From contig JADJJZ010000029.1 in the NCBI GenBank assembly GCA_016706255.1, positions 806,001 through 870,000 on the forward strand: DNA of 64,000 bases, given 5' to 3'. Of the stretch, positions 9,453 through 17,817 are shown piece by piece. The DNA comes from Bacteroidota bacterium. Its GTDB lineage: Bacteria; Bacteroidota; Bacteroidia; Chitinophagales; BACL12. The notes under the pieces are model-generated. The model was not told the origin of the DNA. It did no database searches and saw nothing but the letters and a program-made list of their open reading frames with translations. The translations under genes were made by a program, and so were the position numbers. Numbering within the stretch: the stretch's first letter is position 1; the number at the start of each line of letters is the position of its first letter.

Positions 9453-11732
9453 TTAAAATTTCATCCCGAAACCCACCTTCAAAAAGAAAGGCACACCCGG
9501 TGTAAAATGTAATTCACTTACCGGCTCAATTTCTCCCTGCAACCTCGATTCCGTATCAAACTGCGCTTCATTCCATTCAACATTAAATAAATTTTGAATT
9601 TCTATTCCGAATTCGAAATTAGATATTGTATAATTTACAATAAGATCGTTAACCATATAACCTTCGGCAATTACAGAACCTGTTTCATTTGCGGGACGGT
9701 CACCCATGTAGCGATACCTGAAACTGCCGCTCCAGCCGGTTTGTGTGCGGATATTTAAACCACCAATTGACGTAAAATTTGCTGCCAACGGAATGTAATT
9801 CGCATCCTCAGGTTCTCCTAATGCTTCAGCAAAAGTGTAATTAATATCGGCATCTAAAAACAACCATTTTGTTAATTCCCAGCGGGCAGATAAATCTAAT
9901 CCTTTGCGCAAGGTTTTACCACTTGCTTCAACAACCGCAGCATCACCAACATATACAAATTCTTGTTCAAGGTATAACACCCAAACAGCAGGATTTAAAA
10001 TAAGATTATTAAAAGGTTTAAAACGTAAACCTAAATCAGAGCCATAAGCAGCAGGTAAAGTTTGTAATGCATTCTGTGCAACAACAACTCTGGAATCATT
10101 GCTGTGAAAACCTTTGCCTGCATATAAATAAATAAGTGTATTTTGATTTAATGCGTAGTCGAAATTTAATTTATAGGTTAAAATTCCATCGCGTACCTGT
10201 TGATACAGATAACTGCTATCCAACGCATTATCATAGGCAAAATTAAATAGGTCATATCTAACAATGGCATTCATTTGAAATTGCGGATTGAGTTCAATGG
10301 TTGAACTTACATAAGCATGTCCATTTGTTTGAAACACATTGCCAAGTGCAAGATAATTTAATAATATATCACGTTCCGCAACATGCGACAATTCATCGTC
10401 TTTAATTGCATCATACCGCAAACCCAAGCCGGCAGTGGATGTAAAAGGTTTACCTAATAAATAATTTTGGTTGGTGAAAGTACTCTTGTAACCATATAAT
10501 TTACGATGTTCTTTTTGTTTAATCATATCACCGTTAATACTATCTTCAAGAAAAAAAGTAAAATTGGAATATAATTCAAACCGATAATCCGTGAAATAAA
10601 TTTGATTGGTAAATGTATTTCTGCTATTTAGCATTTTTGTTATTTCTAAATTCAAATTGGAACGACCGGTTGATCCACCTTCTTTATCATCTATTGCACC
10701 AAATCTGTCAATTAAACCTGAATCAATTGCACGCTGCGGTATTTGTCCTGAAGCATTCCAGCGGCTGCTAAATGTTGATGCTGAGAAACTTAAAATGGTA
10801 TTATCATTTATTAATGACCGGTATTTAGCAAAAATATTGGCACGGTTAAAATTCTGCGGACTTTCAAACGGGCCATCTGAAACATGGTATTCTCCAGCAA
10901 TGTAGGCAGATTGTGTTTTACCAACTGTATTCAAAAAAGGTATCTGCAGCATCAATAATGTGCGCAGCGTATTAAATTGACCGGCACTGAGTTTAATTAA
11001 ATTATGATCAATATAATCGGCAGTATTAAAATTAATAGAACCTGCAGTGGCAAAATCTGCATATTGAGCGCTGTAGGGACCTTTTAAAAAATCAAACGAC
11101 TGAATGGTTTCGGGAATTACAAAATGTAAATCCGCGTAACCTTGTCCGTGCGCATGACTTACCATATTCACAGGCATACCGTCAACATTCACACTAATAT
11201 CTGTACCATGGTCAATATCAAATCCGCGTAAAAATATTTGCTCCGCTTTACCACCGCCTGCATGTTGCGCAATAAACAAACCCGGCACCAAACGCAATAA
11301 ATCCTGTGCACTTTCAATTGGCCGCAGTTTGATATCAATGGCTGAAATGGTGTTCTGTTCATGCGTACGATTACTTTGAATCGTAACACTTTCCAATGAT
11401 ATGGGAGCCTGTTTTAATAACACGGTTAATTGTGTAGTTGCAACATCATCAACATTTGCATTTAAATATGCATTTTCGTACCCAAGATTATTTATTTCAA
11501 TATGATAAACACCTTTTGGTAAATTGGAAAATGTAAAAACGCCGAAATTATTGGTTTCAGTAATGGTATTGGTTTCAATCAATTGAACTACCACACCACT
11601 CAGCGGTTGATTATTTATACTATCTGCAACACTGCCGTGAATGGTGCCATTATGACCATAAATGTGTTGTGAAGTAAATAGTAATATGAATACAAATAAG
11701 TAATTGTATTTTTTACAATAAGTAGGTAACAT
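9453..11732 (-). CDS. TonB-dependent receptor with carboxypeptidase-like N-domain
   Basis: Outer-membrane receptor of about 759 residues. After a signal peptide ending near HIYGH there is a carboxypeptidase-D regulatory-like domain (GTIHGSVADSINNQPLSGVVVQL), then a plug domain (SAQDLLRLVPGLFIAQHAGGG, QIFLRGFDIDHGTDISV) and a long beta barrel ending with the aromatic strand FFLKVGFGMKF. The plug contains a His-rich patch (VSHAHGQGYADLHF). The frame is open to 11798 but the ATG at 11732 gives a proper signal peptide. It is the last gene of a minus-strand group with HupE and a small His-rich membrane protein, which suggests a metal or metal-chelate substrate; this is inference. No SusD partner follows. 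Confidence 0.9.
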   Translation of the reverse strand: MLPTYCKKYNYLFVFILLFTSQHIYGHNGTIHGSVADSINNQPLSGVVVQLIETNTITETNNFGVFTFSNLPKGVYHIEINNLGYENAYLNANVDDVATTQLTVLLKQAPISLESVTIQSNRTHEQNTISAIDIKLRPIESAQDLLRLVPGLFIAQHAGGGKAEQIFLRGFDIDHGTDISVNVDGMPVNMVSHAHGQGYADLHFVIPETIQSFDFLKGPYSAQYADFATAGSINFNTADYIDHNLIKLSAGQFNTLRTLLMLQIPFLNTVGKTQSAYIAGEYHVSDGPFESPQNFNRANIFAKYRSLINDNTILSFSASTFSSRWNASGQIPQRAIDSGLIDRFGAIDDKEGGSTGRSNLNLEITKMLNSRNTFTNQIYFTDYRFELYSNFTFFLEDSINGDMIKQKEHRKLYGYKSTFTNQNYLLGKPFTSTAGLGLRYDAIKDDELSHVAERDILLNYLALGNVFQTNGHAYVSSTIELNPQFQMNAIVRYDLFNFAYDNALDSSYLYQQVRDGILTYKLNFDYALNQNTLIYLYAGKGFHSNDSRVVVAQNALQTLPAAYGSDLGLRFKPFNNLILNPAVWVLYLEQEFVYVGDAAVVEASGKTLRKGLDLSARWELTKWLFLDADINYTFAEALGEPEDANYIPLAANFTSIGGLNIRTQTGWSGSFRYRYMGDRPANETGSVIAEGYMVNDLIVNYTISNFEFGIEIQNLFNVEWNEAQFDTESRLQGEIEPVSELHFTPGVPFFLKVGFGMKF

Positions 11733-11840
11733 GTTTTCAAAATTTAAAAAGTAAAGGCAATAAAAAAGCTGCAACGCAGCCACGCTGCAGCTCCACATTA
11801 TAAATAACCAGAAGAATGTCTGCCTTTAATTTTCTAACCA

Positions 11841-12272
11841 TTAAACGATTGAAATAGCTTGTATATCAAGGTTCGGGCAGACATCCAAGTCTGCATCCGG
11901 CGGTTCAATGGTCGAAATTTTGAAATTATTTTTTATAAAATCGAATGCTTCAAGCTGAAGCGAATATAAATTACTTTCCGGTTCTGCTAATTGTAAAACA
12001 GCGGTAAAACCGATTAATACCTGTTCTGTTAATGATTTTTTTTCAGCGCCGCTATTTTTATCATCTTCATTCGCAGCTTTTAAATCTTTATCAAGGTGAT
12101 TCATGCCCAGTTGGTGTAATTGCTGATGTTGCTCCGAATAAAAATGATGGGCAATACCATCGGTAATAAATGGCATAATCGGCCGTATAAGCGAAAAAAA
12201 TACGATCAGCAACAACAATATCGATGTTGATTCCAGTTTTTGCTGATATGTATTTGCTTTAGGCATATTCAA
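11841..12272 (-). CDS. small His-rich single-pass membrane protein
   Basis: A 143-residue protein that I do not recognise as a named family. Residues 18-36 form one membrane helix. It is followed by a segment with His42, His43, His49, His53 and His59, then an acidic linker and a C-terminal part ending PPDADLDVCPNLDIQAISIV. The His spacing could bind a transition metal. Position supports that: it starts 26 bases after the stop codon of HupE and precedes the TonB receptor on the same strand. It may be a periplasmic accessory for metal transfer, but this is inferred from context only. Confidence 0.6.
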   Translation of the reverse strand: MNMPKANTYQQKLESTSILLLLIVFFSLIRPIMPFITDGIAHHFYSEQHQQLHQLGMNHLDKDLKAANEDDKNSGAEKKSLTEQVLIGFTAVLQLAEPESNLYSLQLEAFDFIKNNFKISTIEPPDADLDVCPNLDIQAISIV

Positions 12273-12298
12273 TTTACGAATTCAATTTGTTTTTAGAT

Positions 12299-12955
12299 TT
12301 ATACGGTCATGATGCGCTCAATAGTCCAGTATCCGGCAATAACGGCTATGACCAGACAAACAGGAATTACCAGTTTGCTGCGATACCAGTTCATACTGCT
12401 GAATCGTCGGCTAACCAAAAAATACATGGTAAGAATGATGGCCATTTGTCCAAGTTCAACACCAACATTAAAGCTGATTAGGGCTGTGGCAAATGCATAA
12501 TCGGGCATACCCAAATCACTTAATGCACCTGCAAAGCCCATTCCATGCACCAAACCAAAAATAAATACCATCACCAGTCGCCATGGTTTTACTTTATCGG
12601 AATATACATTTTCTATGGCAAGAAATACGATGCTCAATGCAATAATTGGTTCAATGATAGCACCCGGCGGATTAATTATACCATACATGCTTAAACCCAG
12701 TGTTATAGTATGTGCAAGCGTAAACATACTTGCCTGCAGAATTATTTTTTTCAGATTTGTATTTAAAAAAAACACACAAAGTATAAAAAGAATATGATCT
12801 AAACCGAGCGGAATAATATGTTGAAATCCGGCAATTAAATATTTGCCAAACACTTCACCATCATCCATTTTATCTAAAGTATAATTTATGGTATGCGCCG
12901 CAGCAGGAAAAGTTGCCAGTAATAAAATAGCAAGTGGGAAAATTATTTTTTTCAT
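12299..12955 (-). CDS. HupE/UreJ-family membrane protein
   Basis: A 218-residue protein with a cleavable signal (FPAAAH) and about six membrane helices. Family signatures are GFQHIIPLGLDHILF (the HupE/UreJ HPLxGLDHLL-like motif), AHTITLGLS and FGLVHGMGFAGAL, with His residues inside membrane segments. HupE/UreJ proteins are proposed Ni2+ or other divalent-metal permeases; many Bacteroidota copies (HupE/UreJ_2) are not linked to urease or hydrogenase, and neither is found here. It is first in a probable operon with the small His-rich protein and the TonB receptor, separated from the upstream TPR gene by a terminator hairpin. Confidence 0.87.
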   Translation of the reverse strand: MKKIIFPLAILLLATFPAAAHTINYTLDKMDDGEVFGKYLIAGFQHIIPLGLDHILFILCVFFLNTNLKKIILQASMFTLAHTITLGLSMYGIINPPGAIIEPIIALSIVFLAIENVYSDKVKPWRLVMVFIFGLVHGMGFAGALSDLGMPDYAFATALISFNVGVELGQMAIILTMYFLVSRRFSSMNWYRSKLVIPVCLVIAVIAGYWTIERIMTV

Positions 12956-12968
12956 CAGTAAATAATTT

Positions 12969-12995
12969 AAAAAGACCGGCCATTGCAGACCGGTC
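12969..12995 (-). terminator. Rho-independent terminator after the TPR gene
   Basis: On the minus strand GACCGG and CCGGTC form a 6-bp GC stem around a 10-base loop and are followed directly by five T. It sits 12 bases past the TPR stop codon and 13 bases before the HupE start, so it separates the two transcription units or works as an attenuator. Confidence 0.75.
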
Positions 12996-13007
12996 CGGTT
13001 GGATATA

Positions 13008-14357
13008 TTACTTAGAAATAAGAGTATTTATCTGCGCAGCAACATTTGGATTCAATGCAACAGCCTCCTGCATCAGTGTTTCAGCCATTGCGCCGTTACC
13101 TGATTGTTTGTAAATCATGCCTGCTTTATATAACGTTGCAGGATTTTTTACTTTTGTTTTCAGCATATTATCAGCGTATGTTTTTGCTGCTGAATAATCG
13201 CCTGATAAATAGGCAATCCAGGCAGCTAATTCATTTGCATCAATATTTTCGGGGCGAGTGCTGATATCTTTTTTAGCAAAAGTATAAGCATCTTCTAATT
13301 TATCATTTTGCATATAAGCATATGCTAATTCACGAGCACCATTATGTTTAATGGCTACATCCGATTTATTTTGTTCTTTTTCACCATCTTTTAAAATATC
13401 CAAAACATCATCACGAATTTCAGCAGCTTTTTCAGTATTACCTTTTAATGCATAGATGTCTGCAAGCTGATTTACAAAACTTACATCGCTCATAATGGTA
13501 ATTGCAGCTTCAGTATATTGAATAGCAGCATCGTAATTTTTTTTCGCTTTTTCTAATCTGCCCATACCGGCTTTTGCATACGCATAATTTTCGCGTAAAC
13601 CATCAGCAGTTGAGTAACATATTTCGGCATTTTTTAAATCGCCGTTCATCAATAATAAATCACCTAGAATTACTCTCGCCCATTCGGTAGATTCAGCTCC
13701 CGGTAATCCGCTTTCCACGGCCATTTTCATGGCATCAATAGCACCGGCATTATCGCCGTAAATCTGACGTAAATAAGATACGCGGGAGTATGAACGAATA
13801 TCAGGACGCAATTGCATCATCATATCACAATATTCAACTGCTTTAGCATAATTGCCGAGTTCAACATTGGCATCAACCAAAGCACCTAATAATTGTGCAT
13901 TATGATTACTAATGGCATACGCAGCATTGGCAGCAGTTAATGCATCTTCAAACTGATGCATTGAAAGTAAAACGCCTGATTTTAATGTTAATGCCTGAAA
14001 TTCTAGGTCTTTATCTTTTTTCTCGCTGCTTAAAATATTATCTAACATTTTTACTGCAGCCTGATTGTAGTAGCTGTTATTACCGGTTAAACGAGCTTCC
14101 GTTATAAATACCTGAGCCAAAACAATATACTGATCCAGCGCATCCGGATTTTTTTGGAGGCCGGCAACAGCTTTATCATAATTGGTGAGTAATTCTTCCC
14201 ATTCTTCCACTTTTCCTGATGTAAGCGGATTATCGAGAAGTGCCGGAATAGCCGAATTCATTGAAGTTTCGGTATTTTTTCCACTCATATTGGAGCAACT
14301 CTGGCTTGTAAACAGTGTGGCTGCAACGAATAGTAAGGTAAAGATTTGCTTTTGCAT
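13008..14357 (-). CDS. tetratricopeptide-repeat lipoprotein
   Basis: About 449 residues. The SPII signal is MQKQIFTLLFVAATLFTSQSC, predicting lipidation of the Cys in the TSQSC lipobox. The rest consists of many TPR-like helix pairs, for example YAKAVEYCDMMMQLRPD, YDAAIQYTEAAITI and DYSAAKTYADNML, up to the C-terminus. It is probably a periplasm-facing scaffold. The frame is open upstream to 14507, but the ATG at 14357 is the one that gives the lipoprotein signal. In Bacteroidota such TPR proteins occur near DUF4331 and HupE genes, as here; the shared role is unknown. A long inverted repeat lies about 100 bp upstream. Confidence 0.82.
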   Translation of the reverse strand: MQKQIFTLLFVAATLFTSQSCSNMSGKNTETSMNSAIPALLDNPLTSGKVEEWEELLTNYDKAVAGLQKNPDALDQYIVLAQVFITEARLTGNNSYYNQAAVKMLDNILSSEKKDKDLEFQALTLKSGVLLSMHQFEDALTAANAAYAISNHNAQLLGALVDANVELGNYAKAVEYCDMMMQLRPDIRSYSRVSYLRQIYGDNAGAIDAMKMAVESGLPGAESTEWARVILGDLLLMNGDLKNAEICYSTADGLRENYAYAKAGMGRLEKAKKNYDAAIQYTEAAITIMSDVSFVNQLADIYALKGNTEKAAEIRDDVLDILKDGEKEQNKSDVAIKHNGARELAYAYMQNDKLEDAYTFAKKDISTRPENIDANELAAWIAYLSGDYSAAKTYADNMLKTKVKNPATLYKAGMIYKQSGNGAMAETLMQEAVALNPNVAAQINTLISK

Positions 14358-14451
14358 GTTGTTTGTTTTGGGAGATATACGAGGATAGGCAGGGTTTGGA
14401 TTTTTAAGGATGGATTTATTTTTTGCTCGGAAATTGTTCCTAAAACAGCGC

Positions 14452-14500
14452 TTTTTCTGTTTGTAGAGGTGGATGCAATTCACCCCTACAAACAGAAAAA
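14452..14500. repeat. long inverted repeat / bidirectional hairpin
   Basis: TTTTTCTGTTTGTAG (14452-14466) pairs perfectly with CTACAAACAGAAAAA (14486-14500). An inner GGTG/CACC pair and a 9-base loop make a stem of about 19 pairs. It lies between the hsp20 and TPR genes, both minus strand. T runs on both outer sides would allow termination in either direction, but a dispersed palindromic element is equally possible. Confidence 0.7.
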
Positions 14501-14552
14501 ATTTCATGAATCGAAAGGTGTAGCCTATTACATTGAAATTTCAATACAACAC

Positions 14553-14584
14553 AAAAAAAACGGCAACCTTTTCAGATTGCCGTT
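14553..14584 (-). terminator. Rho-independent terminator of the hsp20 gene
   Basis: Read on the minus strand, AACGGCAA and TTGCCGTT pair over 8 bp with a 10-base loop and are followed by a run of eight T. It starts 18 bases past the hsp20 stop codon. Confidence 0.88.
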
Positions 14585-14602
14585 TGCGTTAATTAATGTC
14601 GA

Positions 14603-14998
14603 TTACACCACATTAATTTTTTGTTTTGGCATCGCCTCACCTTTTAACAAAGGCAGGTGGATGTGCAAAACACCATCTTCATACTTCGCTGAAATTGCAG
14701 AAGCATCAATGGTTGCACCTAAGGTAAAAGTCCGCGAAAATCCGCCGCGACTATATTCCCTGCGCACCCATTCCGGACGAGGAAATCCTTCAGGGGGACG
14801 GTAACCTACGGTTAATTGTCCACCCTCCAGCTCCACGCTGAAATGTTCGCGAATTCTACCCGGAGCAAATACCAGCATCTCATAGCTGTTCTCCGTGGTG
14901 TAAATGTTTACTGCGGCTCTTTCCATTGACCGGTAAAGCAACTGCCGTTCGTTGCCTCCTCTGTTGCCTTTTGCGGCACATGTTTGCGTTTGATACAT
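14603..14998 (-). CDS. Hsp20/alpha-crystallin small heat-shock protein
   Basis: A 131-residue ATP-independent holdase chaperone. The alpha-crystallin domain covers about residues 28-131: VNIYTTENSYEMLVFAPG begins it, FSVELEGGQLTV and FSRTFTL are its middle strands, and YEDGVLHIHLPL is the A-x-x-x-G-V-L signature region. The C-terminal tail PKQKINVV carries the short I-x-V motif used for oligomer contacts. Length is normal for Bacteroidota small Hsps. It is transcribed alone, with a strong terminator after it. No heat-shock operator (CIRCE) was seen upstream. Confidence 0.92.
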   Translation of the reverse strand: MYQTQTCAAKGNRGGNERQLLYRSMERAAVNIYTTENSYEMLVFAPGRIREHFSVELEGGQLTVGYRPPEGFPRPEWVRREYSRGGFSRTFTLGATIDASAISAKYEDGVLHIHLPLLKGEAMPKQKINVV

Positions 14999-15082
14999 AA
15001 TTAAACCTTTTTTGGTTATATAATATTAGTATAGTCGTTTGAAGTGTTTAGATATTGTTTTTTAAAAAGAAGCAAGTACTAG

Positions 15083-15172
15083 ACGGATCTAACAATTTTG
15101 CACAGATTTAATCCGTTTTTATCCGTTAAATCCGTCCGATTTGTGCCTGCCTGCCCTGGCAGGTTCCTTTCC
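15083..15172. repeat. dispersed GGATTTAACGGAT-type inverted repeat
   Basis: Contains several half-sites of ACGGAT/ATCCGT (GACGGATCTAA, GATTTAATCCG, TATCCGTTAAATCCGTCCG) and a closing CCTGCC/GGCAGG hairpin. Related sequence occurs at 16630-16709, after the GloVer gene, and at 61208-61300. It looks like a mobile intergenic palindrome rather than a gene-specific signal. Confidence 0.6.
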
Positions 15173-15248
15173 CTCACCCTATTGCGGTATTTCAACGCCC
15201 ATGTATTTTCCGGTACTTTGTAGTTCGTGATTTTAAAAACAACTTATT

Positions 15249-16620
15249 ATGAAACTGAAATTATTTACACTCATTATTTTAATTCCATTTTTGCGCAAGC
15301 GCAATATTCTAAACTCATGGATTTTGGAACGATTGAAACAGGCGCATATCCTTATTTTGCTGAATTTATTTTGCAGATGGATATTTATATGGCACTACCA
15401 CAAATTGGGGATTATATAATGATGGCACCATATTTAAAATTAAAACAGATGGCTCCGATTTTGTAAAACTGCTTGATTTTCAGGATACCATAACGGGTGC
15501 AGTCGGACAAAGCGGACTAGTTTCTGATGGTACTTATTTATACGGCATAACAAAATATCAAGCCGCTTATGGCTTTGGAGGCATTTATAAAATTAAAATG
15601 GATGGCTCCGATTTTGTTAAAATTTACGATTTCCCCGGTGAAGAAGGTGGCAGCTTTCCCGAAGGAAAATTATTTTACGATGGTGAATATTTATTCGGTA
15701 TGTCACCCTCCGGTGGTGCTTTTTCGAAAGGATTTATTTACAGGTTAAAAACCGATGGCTCTGATTTTACAAATATTTTTAGCTTCGACGGACCTACATC
15801 CGGAACAGGACCTTATGGTGCTTAAATTTCTGATGGTACATTTTTATTTGGCATGACAACCTATGGCGGATTATTAAATCAAGGCACTGCATTTAAAGTG
15901 AAAAAAGATGGAACATCTTACCAAAAATTAATGGACATGCAAGATGACCCAAATGGTTCCCTCCCTTATGGAAGCCTGGTTTATGACGGAACTTATTTAT
16001 ACGGAATGACAAATATCGGCGGCGAATATAATTATGGAACTATTTTTAAAATATTAACCGATGGAACCGGTTATGAAAAATTATACGATTTTGACCTTAC
16101 TACCGGAGCCCAACCGCTTGGCTCGTTAATTATCGATGGAACAACAATTTATGGTATGACAGAACTTGGTGGCCCTGATAATAATGGATTTGCTTTTCAG
16201 ATAGATAATGATGGTAGTAATTTTACACATTTAATTGATTTTGATGGCGATAACGGTTCACTTCCATTTGGTAGTTTAATTAAAGTAAACGGTGCTTTAT
16301 TTGGGATGACTAACTACGGCGGAGCAAATAATACCGGTGTCATCTTCCGTTACGGAGAAGAAATAATTGAAGCCGTTAATGATATCACTAAAAACAATAT
16401 TACCATCTCCCCCAACCCAAATTCCGGTAATTTTAATATTACTGTTGATGCCGCTGATTTACAAAATGATTTAAAACTCGAAGTAATTAATCCCCTCGGA
16501 CAAACAATATTATCTCAAACCATCACCTCCACCCAAACCCAAATTCATATCTCCCAAAAAATACCCGGTTTATATTTAATTAAGTGCGGATCTGAGATAT
16601 CTACAGTACTAGTTTTTTAA
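15249..16620 (+). pseudogene. GloVer tandem-repeat T9SS protein, multiply disrupted
   Basis: The translation is a choice-of-anchor tandem-repeat (GloVer-type) protein. It has repeats of about 35 residues of the type TDGSDFTNIFSFDG ... PYGSLVYDGTYLYGMT, and a C-terminal T9SS domain beginning near ISPNPNSGNFNI. It cannot be read through. The signal peptide MKLKLFTLIILI starts at 15249 in one frame. Shortly after, FAQAQYSKLMDFG is in a second frame, and from about 15376 the repeats continue in a third. In that frame a TAA at 15823 replaces the TTA (Leu) expected in PYGALISDG. Two frameshifts plus a nonsense codon suggest true decay, though sequencing errors could explain part. Confidence 0.8.
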
Positions 16621-16652
16621 AAGCAACCTACCACGGCAGGCAGGCACAAATT

Positions 16653-16709
16653 AAACAGATTTAACGGATAAAGACAGATTAAATCCGTTCAAACCCGTTA
16701 AATCTGTTT
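16653..16709. repeat. 15-bp perfect inverted repeat after the GloVer gene
   Basis: AAACAGATTTAACGG (16653-16667) and CCGTTAAATCTGTTT (16695-16709) are exact reverse complements around a 27-base centre that itself contains GATTAAATCCG. It belongs to the same family as 15083-15172, so the broken GloVer gene is flanked on both sides by related palindromes. Confidence 0.75.
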
Positions 16710-17760
16710 CTATATTCATCATTATTTGTATTCCAAAAAAACATACTTATTATGTTTAACCGAAACCCCGATAGCTATTGGAGGCACAAAGGAAATTCAC
16801 GCAGGGAAACACAGAGAAATTTTTTCTACACTCAACATTAAGACAAGAAATGTGCAACATTAATTATAAAATAAATCCCAACTTCTAACCCTCCGCGCCC
16901 TCTGTGTGCTGTTGCTCCGAGGCCTCCGTGGTTAAAAAAATAATTTGCAAATCTTCAATTTAATTGTTTCCATTTTTACAATATTCAACAATCAAAATAA
17001 TAATTAATTTATATTATTCCCTACCGAAGCACCAAATAAAATATATACTCAAAATCGGCTGTTCCATTGGTACATTTGCAAATTGGTACATCTTCCGGCT
17101 GTTTATCAGCACATCAACATATCAGCACATTATTCGGCTGTTCCATTGGGTATCGGTAAATTAACAAATTGGTACATCATCCGGCTGTTAATCAGCATCC
17201 GCCGCGGCGGACACATCAACTCATCAGCACATTAGCACATTAATTCTGTCGCCCCTACAGGGCTGATGGGAGGTGTGGGAGGATTTTTTCTACCATTCTT
17301 TCGCTCTTACAGAGCTGGGTTTATGATTTATTTTTCATGTTATTGAAAATAAGATCATTAAAAAATTCAGCGCATTTTTGGTTATTTAATTATTACATAA
17401 ATTTCGGTTACAGGATACAAATTATCTTATCAGCACATTATCCGGCTGTTCAATTAGCATCATCATCATCCCATTAGCACATCAGCACATTAAATGGCTG
17501 TTCCATTGGCACATCGGTACATTAACAAATTGGTACATCTTCCGGCTGTTAATTAGCAGCATTAGCACATCAACATATTAGCACATTATTCGGCTGTTCC
17601 ATTGGTATCGGTACATTAACAAATTGGTACATCTTCCGGCTGTTAATTAGCACATTAGTCATATGTTCCATTGGTACATCTTCCGGCTATTAATCAGCAC
17701 ATCAACATATCAGCACATTATTCGGCTGTTCCATTGGTACATCGGTACATTCGCACATTG
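16710..17760. repeat. block of AT-rich dispersed repeats, no gene
   Basis: A gene-free block of about 1 kb built from two interleaved phrases. One is like GGCTGTTCCATTGGTACATC followed by GGTACATTAACAAATTGGTAC. The other is like ATCAGCACATCAACATATC followed by AGCACATTATTCGGCTG. They recur at least six times between 17060 and 17760. Between them are a stretch with CACAGAGAAATT and CCTCCGTGGTTAAAA (16790-16950) and two copies of the short TACAGGGCT/TACAGAGCT element (17241-17320). No open frame here has coding character. An isolated reverse copy of the CCGATGTACCAATGGAACAGCCGG phrase is found at about 27154-27187. Confidence 0.8.
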
Positions 17761-17762
17761 GT

Positions 17763-17788
17763 AAAAAGGGGGCTCTTTCGAACCCCCT
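17763..17788 (-). terminator. Rho-independent terminator with GAAA tetraloop
   Basis: Minus strand: GGGGGTTC, GAAA, GAGCCCCC and then five T. This is an 8-bp stem with one G-U pair, a GNRA loop and a T tract, 30 bases past the stop codon of the DUF4331/T9SS gene. Confidence 0.93.
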
Positions 17789-17817
17789 CTTAATATAAAC
17801 AAACATACAAGCACCTT

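Noticed and set aside
16940..17760. CRISPR-like array at the AT-rich repeat block
   Set aside because: Repeat phrases vary, unit spacing is irregular, there are no constant-length spacers and no cas genes nearby.
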